Shown here one piece after another: positions 48,996 to 58,253 of a DNA stretch of 64,000 nt. Source of the stretch: Streptomyces qaidamensis. Its GTDB lineage: Bacteria; Actinomycetota; Actinomycetes; Streptomycetales; Streptomycetaceae. Under the pieces are notes generated by a model, which saw nothing but the letters and a program-made list of their open reading frames with translations, was not told where the DNA came from and made no database searches. Each line of letters begins with the position of its first letter. Position 1 is the first letter of the stretch. The stretch covers positions 6,448,001 through 6,512,000 of the forward strand of contig NZ_CP015098.1 of assembly GCF_001611795.1 (NCBI RefSeq). The letters are read 5' to 3'. Both the position numbers and the translations under genes were made by a program.

Positions 48996-51833
48996 TCAAC
49001 CGGAGAAGCCGACGTGCGCGAGCCGCAGCGGGCCGCGCAGCCTGAGGTGCACGTCGTGGACGCCCGCGGCGACGACGGACGCGCTCAGTGAGACGTAGTC
49101 GTACGGGCCCGGGGTCGGTGCGGCGGGCGACAGCACCGCCAGGACCGGGCCGCCGTCGAGGGACAGCTCGACCGTTCCCTCGCCGGCCACCTCCACCGTC
49201 ACCTCGGAGATGCCCCGCCCGAAGTCACAGGCGCGGTAGACCAGTTCGCCCGTCGCCGGGCCCGCCGGGGTCACCGCGTCGCCCGACACCTTCGTCCGGT
49301 CGACGATCTCGATGCCGTCGTGCTCGTCGAACCCGGCGGCGGGAAGGCCGTTCGCGACGACCGCGCGCGGCAGGGCCGGCTCGCCGTCGAGCGTGATCAC
49401 CTCCCGCAGCCGGACGTCCTCACTGGACGCCCCGGCCAGCAGCTCGTACGCGCCCGGGGCCACGCGCCACCGGTCCTGCGCGACGTCGAAGCACCCGAAG
49501 GCGCTCAGCGGGACGTCGAAGCCCAGCTCGGCCGTCGCCCCCGGGTCGAGGGTGACGCGGCGGTGGTCCAGCAGCTCGCGGCGCGGCCGCGGCACGCAGG
49601 CGTCGACCGCCCGGGCGTAGAGCTGGGCCACCTCGTCGGCCGTGACGTCACCGGTGTTGGTGACGGAGAAGGAGACGCGCACGGTCTCCTCGCCGGCCCG
49701 GGCCGTCAGGTCGCCGTACCCGAACCGGGCGTACGACAGGCCGTGTCCGAAGGGGAACAGGGGCGTCCCCTCGAAGTAGAGGTACGTCTGGCGGGAGCCG
49801 ATCACGTCGTAGTCGAGGAGGCCGGGCAGGTCGGCGTCGTCGGCGTACCAGGTCTGCGGGAGGCGGCCGGCGGGGGAGACGTCACCGGCCAGGACACGGG
49901 CCAGGGCGGTGCCGGCCGCCTGGCCGCCGTGCGCGGTCCACAGCACCGCCGGGAGCCCGGCGGGGTCGACGGCGTACGGGTAGGCGGAGACCAGCGCCAG
50001 CACGGTGGCCGGGTTCGCCGCGCGGGCCGCCCGCAACAGCCGTTCCTGGTGTTCCGGCAGGCGCAGGGTCGTACGGTCCTCGGTCTCGCGGCCGTTGATG
50101 TACGGGTCGTTGCCCGCGACCACCACGACCACGTCGGCCCCCGCGGCGGCACGCGCCACCGCATCCTCGCCCCGCTCGGCGACGACCAGCTCGAAGACCT
50201 CGGAACCTTCGTCGGCAACCTTCACGCCGTCGGCGGAGACACACACGTGGCGACCTGTCCCCAGGTGCTTGAGGAGGTGCCCGTTCCCGTGCGGTTCCAG
50301 GCGGAAGGTCTCCTGCACGATCCAGCCGCCCGGCTGGTCGGCGGAGGCGCGGAGGTAGCCGTCGTCCGCCACCGAGAGGTAGCGGCCGTCGGGGGCGCGC
50401 AGAGTGAGGACGCCCCCGCCCCAGTCGGCGAGCGCCAGTTCGGTGCCGTCGGCGTCGGTCGTGAGCGCGGGCAGGTCGGTGCGGCCCGTGAGCAGGGCCG
50501 GGTCGAGCGCGCCCTCGGCCCCGCGCGCCTCGGCGGCGGCCCCCTCGGCCACCGGCACGTGCAGGAACGCACCCGTGGAGGTCTTCAGCCGGACCCGGTC
50601 CACGCCCTCCGCGAACTCCACCCGCTCCGCGCCGAACCGCTCGTACAGGCCCTCCAGCGGGGTCGAACGGTGGATGAGGCTGCCGCTGTACCAGTCGAGC
50701 TTGCACTCGTCGGCGAGCAGGCCCACCACGGCGATCCGGGTGTCCGGGGCGAGCGGCAGTACCCCGTCGTTCTTGAGCAGCACGATCGCCTGCTCGGCGG
50801 CCTCCTGGGCGAGGGCGCGGTGCGCCGGGGTGTCGAACTCGCCGGTCGCGTCGTGCGGGTCGTACTCCGGGTCGAACTCGCCGAGCCGGAAACGGACCGA
50901 GAGCTGGCGGCGGACGGCCGTGTCGACATCGGCCTCGGTCAGCAGACCGCGCTCCAGGGCGCCGCGCAGCCGCCCGGTCATCTGCGAGGAGTCCGTGCCG
51001 TGGTCGGTGAAGCTGTCGACCCCCGCGACGAGGGAGGCGGCGGTGGCCTCCTCGTGGGTGTCGAAGTAGTGCTCGGAGTCCACCAGGTTGCTCGGCGCGC
51101 CCGCGTCCGAGCAGACCAGCAGGTCCTCCTCGGTCCAGGTCCGCAGATGCTCGGACAGGTACGGGGAGACGTGGTTGGGACGGCCGTTGACCAGGTTGTA
51201 CGCCGGCATCACCCCGGCCACCGCGCCCGCCTCGACGGTCTCGCGGAAGGCCCGCAGGTCGTACTCGTGCAGCACGCGCGGGCGCACCGAGCTCGACGCA
51301 GTGGAACGGTCGGTCTCGTTGTTGTGGGCCAGCCAGTGCTTCAGCACGGGCGCGGTGCGCCAGTAGGTGGGGTGGTCACCGCGCAGACCGTGCGTGTAGG
51401 CCGTGGCGATCGCCGAGGTGAGCTTCGGGTCCTCCGAGTAGCCCTCCTCGTTGCGCCCCCACAGGGGGTGGCGCAGCAGGTTGACCGTCGGGGCCCAGAC
51501 GTTGAGGCCGACCCGGTCGTCCTTGGCGCGCATCGCGCGGACCTCCCTGGACACCGCGTCGCCCACGCGCCGCACCAGCTCCGGGTTCCAGGTGGCGCCG
51601 AGGCCCACCGCCTGCGGGAACACCGTCGCCGGGCCCATCCACGCCACGCCGTGCAGGGCCTCCTGGCCGGTACGGAAGGCGGCGATACCGAGCCGCTCCA
51701 CGGCGGGCGCGAACTGGTGCAGGAAGGCGGTCTTCTCCTCGATCGTGAGCCGCGACAGGAGGTCGTCGATCCGCTTGGCGAACGGCAGGCGCGGATCGCG
51801 GAACGGCGGCATGGGCGGCGGGTGTGCGGTCAC
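48996..51833 (-). CDS. GH3 beta-glucosidase with internal fascin-like insert
   Basis: A 945-aa glycoside hydrolase family 3 enzyme without signal peptide. Residues 15-310 are the barrel, with substrate-binding KHWLAHNNETDR (165-176) and the nucleophile Asp243 in LLVCSDAGAPS. Residues 330-660 are the alpha/beta sandwich, interrupted by a beta-trefoil-like insert (GGGVLTLRAPDGRYLSVADDGYLRAS, GTGRHVCVSADG) resembling fascin/ricin modules. A fibronectin-III-like domain and a C-terminal carbohydrate-binding-like beta domain follow. The GTG at 51833 has AAGGGA upstream. It should release glucose from imported oligosaccharides and is controlled from the shared divergent promoter region. Confidence 0.88.
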   Translation of the reverse strand: MTAHPPPMPPFRDPRLPFAKRIDDLLSRLTIEEKTAFLHQFAPAVERLGIAAFRTGQEALHGVAWMGPATVFPQAVGLGATWNPELVRRVGDAVSREVRAMRAKDDRVGLNVWAPTVNLLRHPLWGRNEEGYSEDPKLTSAIATAYTHGLRGDHPTYWRTAPVLKHWLAHNNETDRSTASSSVRPRVLHEYDLRAFRETVEAGAVAGVMPAYNLVNGRPNHVSPYLSEHLRTWTEEDLLVCSDAGAPSNLVDSEHYFDTHEEATAASLVAGVDSFTDHGTDSSQMTGRLRGALERGLLTEADVDTAVRRQLSVRFRLGEFDPEYDPHDATGEFDTPAHRALAQEAAEQAIVLLKNDGVLPLAPDTRIAVVGLLADECKLDWYSGSLIHRSTPLEGLYERFGAERVEFAEGVDRVRLKTSTGAFLHVPVAEGAAAEARGAEGALDPALLTGRTDLPALTTDADGTELALADWGGGVLTLRAPDGRYLSVADDGYLRASADQPGGWIVQETFRLEPHGNGHLLKHLGTGRHVCVSADGVKVADEGSEVFELVVAERGEDAVARAAAGADVVVVVAGNDPYINGRETEDRTTLRLPEHQERLLRAARAANPATVLALVSAYPYAVDPAGLPAVLWTAHGGQAAGTALARVLAGDVSPAGRLPQTWYADDADLPGLLDYDVIGSRQTYLYFEGTPLFPFGHGLSYARFGYGDLTARAGEETVRVSFSVTNTGDVTADEVAQLYARAVDACVPRPRRELLDHRRVTLDPGATAELGFDVPLSAFGCFDVAQDRWRVAPGAYELLAGASSEDVRLREVITLDGEPALPRAVVANGLPAAGFDEHDGIEIVDRTKVSGDAVTPAGPATGELVYRACDFGRGISEVTVEVAGEGTVELSLDGGPVLAVLSPAAPTPGPYDYVSLSASVVAAGVHDVHLRLRGPLRLAHVGFSG

Positions 51834-52204
51834 GTGGGAATCCCTTTGCGATGGAGCGGCAAGACCCTTTCGAAGCGCTTCGATGCTCATTGGATGTGGG
51901 GGTGGGTGTCAAGACACACCGGTGCAACAACTCCGGGCTTTCGGTGGCATTCCAAGCGGCGAGCGCGGCTGGTTTCGATCGTGCACACCTCGGAGGAATC
52001 TTGGAATCGCCCCTTGTGCGCCCCTGGGTGTTCACTTAACCTCGCAGCAACATCGAAGCGCTTCGACTGTGAAGTCCGCCACCCGGTGGTGCACATTCCG
52101 CGTCACGCGTCGGAGTATCGCTTCGGCTCAGCCAGTTCCACTCGAGACACCGCAGCCGACGGCCCTCCGCCGGGTGTCCTGGTGCGCCATGAAGGGTTGA
52201 CGCA
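51834..52204. promoter_or_regulatory. Divergent promoter region of sugar-utilisation locus with two LacI-type operators
   Basis: This 371-base gap between the GH3 gene and the binding-protein gene holds two identical perfect palindromes, TCGAAGCGCTTCGA, at 51870-51883 and 52053-52066. Their centre (GCGC flanked by AA/TT) is the usual form of LacI-family operators. The first copy lies 37 bases before the GH3 start, the second 139 bases before the binding-protein start. The region between is less GC-rich than the genes and should hold both promoters. No LacI gene is within the window. Confidence 0.85.
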
Positions 52205-53890
52205 ATGACGAACGCCGCCTCCGCCTCCTCCGGACCCAGCCGGAGAAGCTTCCTCGCCTCCACGGCGGTCGCCACCGCGGCCGTGGCGGGCGGGATGCCG
52301 CTGCTCGCCGCCTGTGGTGGCGGGCAGGAGGGACAGAAGGACGGGGCCACGTCGGGCAAGAAGGCCGCGAAGATCCTCCCGGCCTTCGTCGCGTCGCAGG
52401 TCGTGACCCCGGACATCCCCTCGAAGAACGGCTCGCCGGTCGGCTTCACCAAGGCGATCCCGGCCGCCGAGCTGAAGACCTCGGTGGCGCAGAAGCTGGG
52501 CAGCGGCGGCAAGCTGACCATCATGGCCCCCTACTGGGGCGCCCCGCCCAAGGGCGACAACCCGTACTACACGGCCATGAACAAGGCCATCGGCGTGGAC
52601 ATCACCTGGCAGAACCAGGACGGCGTCACCTACGACCAGAAGCTCGGCGCGATCCTCGCCTCCAGCGACATCCCCGACGCCGTGGTGGTGCCCGACTGGA
52701 ACCTGACGGGCCGGATACCCAGCGCGATCAACGCCAAGTTCGCCGACCTCGGCCCGTACCTGTCCGGCGACAAGGTCAAGGACTACCCGAACCTCGCGGC
52801 GGTGCCCACCGACGCGTGGCAGCGAGGGATCTTCGGCGGCCAGCTCCGCGCGATCCCGATGCCGAGCTCCTACGTCACCGGCATGGCGGCCATGTACCGC
52901 AAGGACCTCTTCGACAAGGAGGGCTACGCCGTCCCGAAGAGCCCCGAGGAGTTCCTGTCCTGGGCGAAGGAGGCGACCCGGGCCAAGTCGAAGGTGTGGG
53001 CCTGCGACGACATGAAGTGGTCGGCCCTGCAGATCTTCGGTGTCCAGCCGGGCGGCGACAAGGCGCTGTGGTGGAACATGGAGGACGGCAAGCTCGTCAA
53101 CCGCATCGAGACCGAGCAGTACCTGGAAGCCCTGGAGTGGACGCGCAAGCTCTACGCGGCGAAGGTGGTCCACCCGGACGCGGTCTCGGGCAAGGCCGGC
53201 GGCAGCGCGGCCAACCGCTTCACCGCCGGACAGGTTCTGGTCTACAACAACAACATCTCCGACTGGTGGGGCAAGACCGCCGAACAGCGGACCCAGAACC
53301 CCGACTTCGAGATGGGCGTGTTCGACATCTTCGGGCCCGACGGGGGCGATCCCACGCTCTGGGCCGGCCAGCCGGGCGGCATGTTCACCTTCATCAGCAA
53401 GAAGGCGAGCAAGCAGCAGATCAAGGACTTCCTCGCGCTCTGCAACTTCTGCGCCGCTCCCTACGGCACCAAGGAGTTCATGCTCACCGCCTACGGCGTC
53501 GAGGGCACCGACTACACGGTGAAGAACGGCCTGCCGACCAAGACGCAGCAGGGCATCAACGAGGTCAGCAGCACCTACGACCTCACGGGCAACCCCGCAC
53601 CGTACGTCGCCTACCCCGACTTCCCGGACATCACCCGGGGCATCGTCGAGTGGCAGCAGCGCATGGGGGCCTTCACCAAGAAGTCCACCTTCTACGGGCT
53701 GACCGTCACCGAGCCCACCCGCTGGGCCAACCTCGCCGACGACTTCGAGCAGCTCGAGGACGACGTGGTGCGCGGCCGGAAGAAGATCAGCGACGTGCAG
53801 CAGGCCGTGGCCGACTGGAAGAAGAAGGGCGGCGACGACCTGCGCGACTGGTACAAGAAGCTGCTCGACGACAACGGCTCGGCGAACTGA
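52205..53890 (+). CDS. Oligosaccharide ABC transporter substrate-binding lipoprotein
   Basis: A 561-aa solute-binding protein with a Tat-type lipoprotein signal (PSRRSFLASTAVATAAVAGG, lipobox LAAC). The mature protein is long and of the LplA type seen with LplB/LplC permeases (VDITWQNQDGVTYDQKLGAILASSDIPDAVV, AIPMPSSYVTGMAAMYRKDLFDKEGY, WWGKTAEQRTQNPDFEMGVF). The size suits binding of large, branched oligosaccharides. Neighbouring GH74, GH12, GH42 and GH95 genes suggest xyloglucan fragments as ligand. The ATG at 52205 follows GAAGGG. Confidence 0.87.
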   Translation: MTNAASASSGPSRRSFLASTAVATAAVAGGMPLLAACGGGQEGQKDGATSGKKAAKILPAFVASQVVTPDIPSKNGSPVGFTKAIPAAELKTSVAQKLGSGGKLTIMAPYWGAPPKGDNPYYTAMNKAIGVDITWQNQDGVTYDQKLGAILASSDIPDAVVVPDWNLTGRIPSAINAKFADLGPYLSGDKVKDYPNLAAVPTDAWQRGIFGGQLRAIPMPSSYVTGMAAMYRKDLFDKEGYAVPKSPEEFLSWAKEATRAKSKVWACDDMKWSALQIFGVQPGGDKALWWNMEDGKLVNRIETEQYLEALEWTRKLYAAKVVHPDAVSGKAGGSAANRFTAGQVLVYNNNISDWWGKTAEQRTQNPDFEMGVFDIFGPDGGDPTLWAGQPGGMFTFISKKASKQQIKDFLALCNFCAAPYGTKEFMLTAYGVEGTDYTVKNGLPTKTQQGINEVSSTYDLTGNPAPYVAYPDFPDITRGIVEWQQRMGAFTKKSTFYGLTVTEPTRWANLADDFEQLEDDVVRGRKKISDVQQAVADWKKKGGDDLRDWYKKLLDDNGSAN

Positions 53891-53916
53891 TCCGGGGCTC
53901 AGGCAAGGAGAAGGCC

Positions 53917-54960
53917 GTGTCCAACAGCACGGTGCCTCGGACGACGACCGAGGCGAAGACCCCCGCGAGGACTCCGGCGGCGTCCGGCGGCGCCGCCGGA
54001 CGCCGGGCCCGCGGCGGGAAGAAGAACCCGGGCAAGCTGAGCCTGAAGCTCAGATTCAGGCGTGACCGCACGCTGATCCTCATGACACTGCCGGCGGTCC
54101 TGCTGATCCTGGTCTTCAACTACATACCGATCCTCGGCAATGTGGTGGCCTTCCAGGACTACGACCCGTACGCCGGTGACAACGGCTTCGTCGCCATCTT
54201 CAACAGCCCCTGGATCGGCATCGAGCAGTTCGAGCGGATCTTCGCCGACTCGGCCTTCTGGCACGCGGTGCAGAACACCCTGGTCCTGTTCTTCCTGCAG
54301 CTGGTGCTCTACTTCCCGATCCCCATCCTGCTCGCGCTGCTCATCAACAGTGTGGTCAGGCCCCGGGTGCGGGCGGTGGCCCAAGCGGTCATGTACCTGC
54401 CGCACTTCTTCTCCTGGGTCCTCGTCGTCACCGTCTTCATGCAGATCTTCGGCGGCGCCGGGATCATCGCCCAGACCCTGCGCCAGCACGGCTACGAGGG
54501 CTTCGACGTGATGACCGACCCGGAGGTCTTCAAGTACCTGGTCACGGCCCAGACCGTCTGGAAGGACGCGGGCTGGGGCATCATCGTCTTCCTCGCCGCG
54601 CTCTCCTCGGTCTCCGGCGACCTGTACGAGGCCGCCGCCATGGACGGGGCCGGACGCTGGCGGCGCATGTGGCACATCACGCTGCCCGCCCTGAGGCCGG
54701 TGATCGCCCTCCTGCTCGTGCTGCGCGTCGGCGACGCCCTCACCGTCGGATTCGAGCAACTGCTCCTCCAACGACAAGCCGTGGGTGTCAACGCCTCGGA
54801 GGTCCTCGACACCTACGTGTGGTGGAACGGCATCCGCAACCAGGACTTCAGCTATGCCGCCGCCGCCGGGCTCATCAAGGGCGTGGTCGGGCTGGCGCTC
54901 GTACTGATCGCCAACAAGGTGGCCCATCTCATGGGTGAGCAGGGGGTGTACAAGAAGTGA
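53917..54960 (+). CDS. Sugar ABC transporter permease, LplB type
   Basis: A 347-aa permease with a basic, Ala/Pro-rich cytoplasmic N-terminus of about 50 residues and six hydrophobic segments. The EAA loop is LYEAAAMDGAGRWRRMWHITLPALRP. NYIPILGNVVAFQDYDPY and VLDTYVWWNGIRNQDFSYAAAAGLIKG are typical of LplB. The GTG at 53917 has AAGGAG at good spacing. Its stop overlaps the next permease gene (GTGA). No ATPase gene is in the locus; Streptomyces sugar importers commonly share the MsiK ATPase encoded elsewhere. Confidence 0.9.
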   Translation: MSNSTVPRTTTEAKTPARTPAASGGAAGRRARGGKKNPGKLSLKLRFRRDRTLILMTLPAVLLILVFNYIPILGNVVAFQDYDPYAGDNGFVAIFNSPWIGIEQFERIFADSAFWHAVQNTLVLFFLQLVLYFPIPILLALLINSVVRPRVRAVAQAVMYLPHFFSWVLVVTVFMQIFGGAGIIAQTLRQHGYEGFDVMTDPEVFKYLVTAQTVWKDAGWGIIVFLAALSSVSGDLYEAAAMDGAGRWRRMWHITLPALRPVIALLLVLRVGDALTVGFEQLLLQRQAVGVNASEVLDTYVWWNGIRNQDFSYAAAAGLIKGVVGLALVLIANKVAHLMGEQGVYKK

Positions 54961-55910
54961 CCGCCGTCCTCGACACTCCGCCCGACGACGCGCATGGCGT
55001 CAGGAAACCGAGCCGGTGGGCGGCCCCGCCCCGCCCCGTCTGGGAGGAGCCGCCCAACAAGGCCGGACTGGCCGGCAAGGGAATCGCCCTGACCCTTGCC
55101 TGCCTGGCCATCCTCTTCCCGCTGTGGATCGTCATCGTCACCAGCCTCCAGTCCAAGAAGACCATCGACGAGGCCGGCGGCCTGGTGGTGATCCCCCAGG
55201 GCATCACCTTCATCGCCTACCAGGAACTCCTCAGCGGCGGACAGGTCCAGAAGGCCACCCTGGTCAGCATCGGTGTGACCGTGGTCGGCACGCTGTTCAG
55301 CATGACGGTGTCGGTCCTGTGTGCGTACGGCCTGTCGCGCAGCGGCTCGCTCGGACACCGCGGAATCCTGATGACGCTGCTGGCGACGATGTTCTTCGGG
55401 GCCGGCCTCATCCCCACCTATCTGCTGGTGCAGGCCCTCGGCCTGACGGACACCTATCTGGCGCTGATCCTGCCGAGCGCCGTGAGCGTCTTCAACATCC
55501 TGGTGCTGCGCGCGTTCTTCATGAACATCTCCCAGGAGCTGATCGACAGCGCCCGCATCGACGGGGCCGGCGACTGGCGGATCCTGTGGAAGATCGTTCT
55601 GCCGCTCTCCCGCGCGGTCCTCGCCGTGATCGGCCTCTTCTACGCCGTCGGCTACTGGAGCGCCTGGTTCAACGCGTCGATCTACCTGACCGACCAGGAG
55701 ATGATGCCGTTGCAGAACGTGATGATCCAGCTGGTGCAGATGCAGCAGCGTCCGGTGGGCCTCCAGGCACAGATCAACACCGGCCAGCTCTCGCCGCTCG
55801 CGATCCAGATGGCGGTGATGGTGCTGGCCCTGCTGCCGGTGGCCGTCCTCTCCCCGTTCGTCCAGAAGCACTTCAAGAAGGGCATGCTCACGGGGGCCGT
55901 CAAGGGGTAA
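54957..55910 (+). CDS. Sugar ABC transporter permease, LplC type
   Basis: A 317-aa permease with six hydrophobic segments and the EAA loop LIDSARIDGAGDWRILWKIVLPLSRAV. TMFFGAGLIPTYLLVQALGLTDTYLALILPSAVSVFNILVLRAFF is the LplC-type core. It starts at a GTG overlapping the stop of the first permease. The C-terminal FVQKHFKKGMLTGAVKG is the usual ending. Together with the binding protein and a shared ATPase it would import xyloglucan oligosaccharides. Confidence 0.9.
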   Translation: MTAVLDTPPDDAHGVRKPSRWAAPPRPVWEEPPNKAGLAGKGIALTLACLAILFPLWIVIVTSLQSKKTIDEAGGLVVIPQGITFIAYQELLSGGQVQKATLVSIGVTVVGTLFSMTVSVLCAYGLSRSGSLGHRGILMTLLATMFFGAGLIPTYLLVQALGLTDTYLALILPSAVSVFNILVLRAFFMNISQELIDSARIDGAGDWRILWKIVLPLSRAVLAVIGLFYAVGYWSAWFNASIYLTDQEMMPLQNVMIQLVQMQQRPVGLQAQINTGQLSPLAIQMAVMVLALLPVAVLSPFVQKHFKKGMLTGAVKG

Positions 55911-56045
55911 TGCCCCTTGGATGAGTGCTCGCCGTAGCTGTCGGTCTGTGTGTCGAGCGCGGCTTCGTCGTGGTTGTTCGCGCAGTTCCCCGCGCCCCCG
56001 AGAAGGGGCATCCACTTCCCCTTTGTGCAAGAACCGAGGTATGTC

Positions 56046-58253
56046 ATGCGCACGTTCCACCTCAGCAGACGAGCCGTGCTCGCCGGGACCGCTGCCGCCG
56101 CCGCCGTCACCGCCCTTCCGATGACCCAGGGGCGTGCGCAGGCCGCCGCCTCCGCGGAGACCGCCTACCGCTGGCGCAACGCCGTCCAGGGCGGCACGGG
56201 ATTCGTCACCGGGGTGCTGTTCCACCCTTCCGTCCGCGGCCTCGCCTACGCCCGCACCGACATCGGCGGTGCCTACCGCTGGGACGACCGGACCGACCGG
56301 TGGGTCCCGCTGACCGACCACATCGGCTGGGACGACTGGAACCTGCTCGGGGTGGAGGCCATGGCCGTCGACCCGGCCCATCCGAACCGGCTGTACCTCT
56401 CTCTGGGTACGTACGCGCAGTCCTGGGCCGGCAACGGTGCCGTGCTGCGGTCCGAGGACCGCGGCGCGACCTGGAAGCGCACCGACCTCACCGTGAAGCT
56501 CGGAGCCAACGAGGACGGGCGCGGCTGCGGTGAGCGACTGCTGGTCGACCCCCGGGACAGCGACACGCTGTGGCTCGGCACCCGCCACGACGGGCTGCTC
56601 AAGTCCACCGACCGGGGAGCCACTTGGCAGGCCGTGAGCTTCCCGGCCGCCCCGAGCGCCACCGGGCAGGGCATCACACTCCTCGTCGCCGCGGGCCGTA
56701 CCGTCTACGCCGGCTGGGGCGACTCCGACGGCACCTCCGCGAACCTCTACACAACCGCCGACGGCACCACCTGGAAGGCCGTCCCCGGGCAGCCCAAGGG
56801 CACCGCCGCCAAGGTCCCGGTCCGGGCCGCGTACGACCGGCACACCTGCGAGCTGTACGTGACGTACGCCAACGCGCCGGGCCCCAACGGCCAGTCCGAC
56901 GGCAGCGTGCACAAGCTGCGTACGACCACCGGGAAGTGGACCGAGGTCACACCCGTGAAGCCCGGCGGGCCGACGGGCGACGGCGGGACCGACTCCTTCG
57001 GCTACGGCGGCTGTGCCGTCGACGCCCGCCGCCCCGGCACCGTCGTCGTGTCCACCAACAACCGCTGGTCGCTGATCGACACCCTGTACCGCACCACCGA
57101 CGGCGGCCGCACCTGGAAGTCCCTGAAGGACAAGGCCGTCCTCGACGTCTCCGAGACGCCCTTCCTCACGTTCGGCGCCGACAAGCCCAAGTTCGGCTGG
57201 TGGATCCAGGCCGTCGGCCTCGACCCGTACGACTCCCGGCACGTCGTCTACGGCACCGGCGCCACCCTCTACGGCACCCGCGACCTCAAGCACTGGGCTC
57301 CGCAGATCCGCGGCCTGGAGGAGGCGTCCGTCCGCCAGCTGGTCTCGCCTCCGAGCGGCGAGGCGCATCTGATCAGCGGCTCCGGGGACGTCGGCGTGAT
57401 GTACCACGAGCGGCTCACGGCATCGCCGTCGCGCGGCATGGCGTCGAACCCGGTGTTCGGCTCGGCGACGGGCCTGTCCCTGGCCGCGGCCAAGCCGTCG
57501 TACGTGGTCCGGTCAGGCTGGGGCGACAACGGCAACGGCGCCTTCTCGAACGACGGCGGTAAGACCTGGGCGCCCTTCAAGGCGCAGCCCGCCATCGCCA
57601 AGGACGCGCCCGGGCCGATCGTCACCAACGCCGACGGCAGCGTGCTGCTGTGGTCCTTCGCGCACTGGGACGGCACCAAGTACCCGGCCCACCGCTCGGC
57701 GGACAACGGCGCCACCTGGACCGAGGTCACCTCCTACCCGAAGGGTGCCGCGCCGGTCGCGGACCCCGTCGACCCGACCCGCTTCTACGCCTTCGACACC
57801 ACCACCGGCACGCTCCACGCCAGCACCGACGGCGGCCGGACCTTCACCGCGCGGGCCACCGGCCTGAACTCGGGGGACACCGAATTCCAGCTCGCCGTCA
57901 CGCCCGGGCGCTCCGGTCACCTGTGGCTGAGCCTGAAGTGGAACGGGCTGTACCGGTCGACCGACGGCGGCGCGACCTTCACCAAGGTCGCCAGCTGCTG
58001 GGCCTCGTACACCCTCGGCTTCGGCAAGGCGGCCGAGGGCGCCTCCTACCCGGCGATCTACATGGTCGGCTCCACGGAGACCATCACCGCCGTGTACCGC
58101 TCGGACGACGAGGCGAAGACCTGGACGCGGATCAACGACGACCAGCACCAGTGGGGCTGGATCGGCGCCGCCGTCACCGGCGACCCGCGCGTCTACGGCC
58201 GGGTCTACATCGCCACAAACGGCCGCGGCGTGCAGTACGGGGAGCCCGTCTGA
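56046..58253 (+). CDS. Secreted GH74 xyloglucanase
   Basis: A 735-aa glycoside hydrolase family 74 enzyme. The N-terminus has a Tat signal (LSRRAVLAGTAAAAAVTALP). The rest is a double seven-bladed beta-propeller with repeated Asp-box units (STDRGATWQAV, RTTDGGRTWKSL, STDGGRTFTAR, RSTDGGATFTKV). One catalytic Asp is Asp72 in YARTDIGGAYRW. No cellulose-binding module follows, so it is the minimal catalytic form. The enzyme should cut the glucan backbone of xyloglucan outside the cell. The gene starts 136 bases after the permease; its stop overlaps the start of the GH42 gene (TGATG). Confidence 0.9.
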   Translation: MRTFHLSRRAVLAGTAAAAAVTALPMTQGRAQAAASAETAYRWRNAVQGGTGFVTGVLFHPSVRGLAYARTDIGGAYRWDDRTDRWVPLTDHIGWDDWNLLGVEAMAVDPAHPNRLYLSLGTYAQSWAGNGAVLRSEDRGATWKRTDLTVKLGANEDGRGCGERLLVDPRDSDTLWLGTRHDGLLKSTDRGATWQAVSFPAAPSATGQGITLLVAAGRTVYAGWGDSDGTSANLYTTADGTTWKAVPGQPKGTAAKVPVRAAYDRHTCELYVTYANAPGPNGQSDGSVHKLRTTTGKWTEVTPVKPGGPTGDGGTDSFGYGGCAVDARRPGTVVVSTNNRWSLIDTLYRTTDGGRTWKSLKDKAVLDVSETPFLTFGADKPKFGWWIQAVGLDPYDSRHVVYGTGATLYGTRDLKHWAPQIRGLEEASVRQLVSPPSGEAHLISGSGDVGVMYHERLTASPSRGMASNPVFGSATGLSLAAAKPSYVVRSGWGDNGNGAFSNDGGKTWAPFKAQPAIAKDAPGPIVTNADGSVLLWSFAHWDGTKYPAHRSADNGATWTEVTSYPKGAAPVADPVDPTRFYAFDTTTGTLHASTDGGRTFTARATGLNSGDTEFQLAVTPGRSGHLWLSLKWNGLYRSTDGGATFTKVASCWASYTLGFGKAAEGASYPAIYMVGSTETITAVYRSDDEAKTWTRINDDQHQWGWIGAAVTGDPRVYGRVYIATNGRGVQYGEPV

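Noticed and set aside
54852-57407. 851-aa minus-strand frame over permease and GH74 genes
   Set aside because: Antisense to genes with clear catalytic motifs; no ribosome-binding site or recognisable domain.
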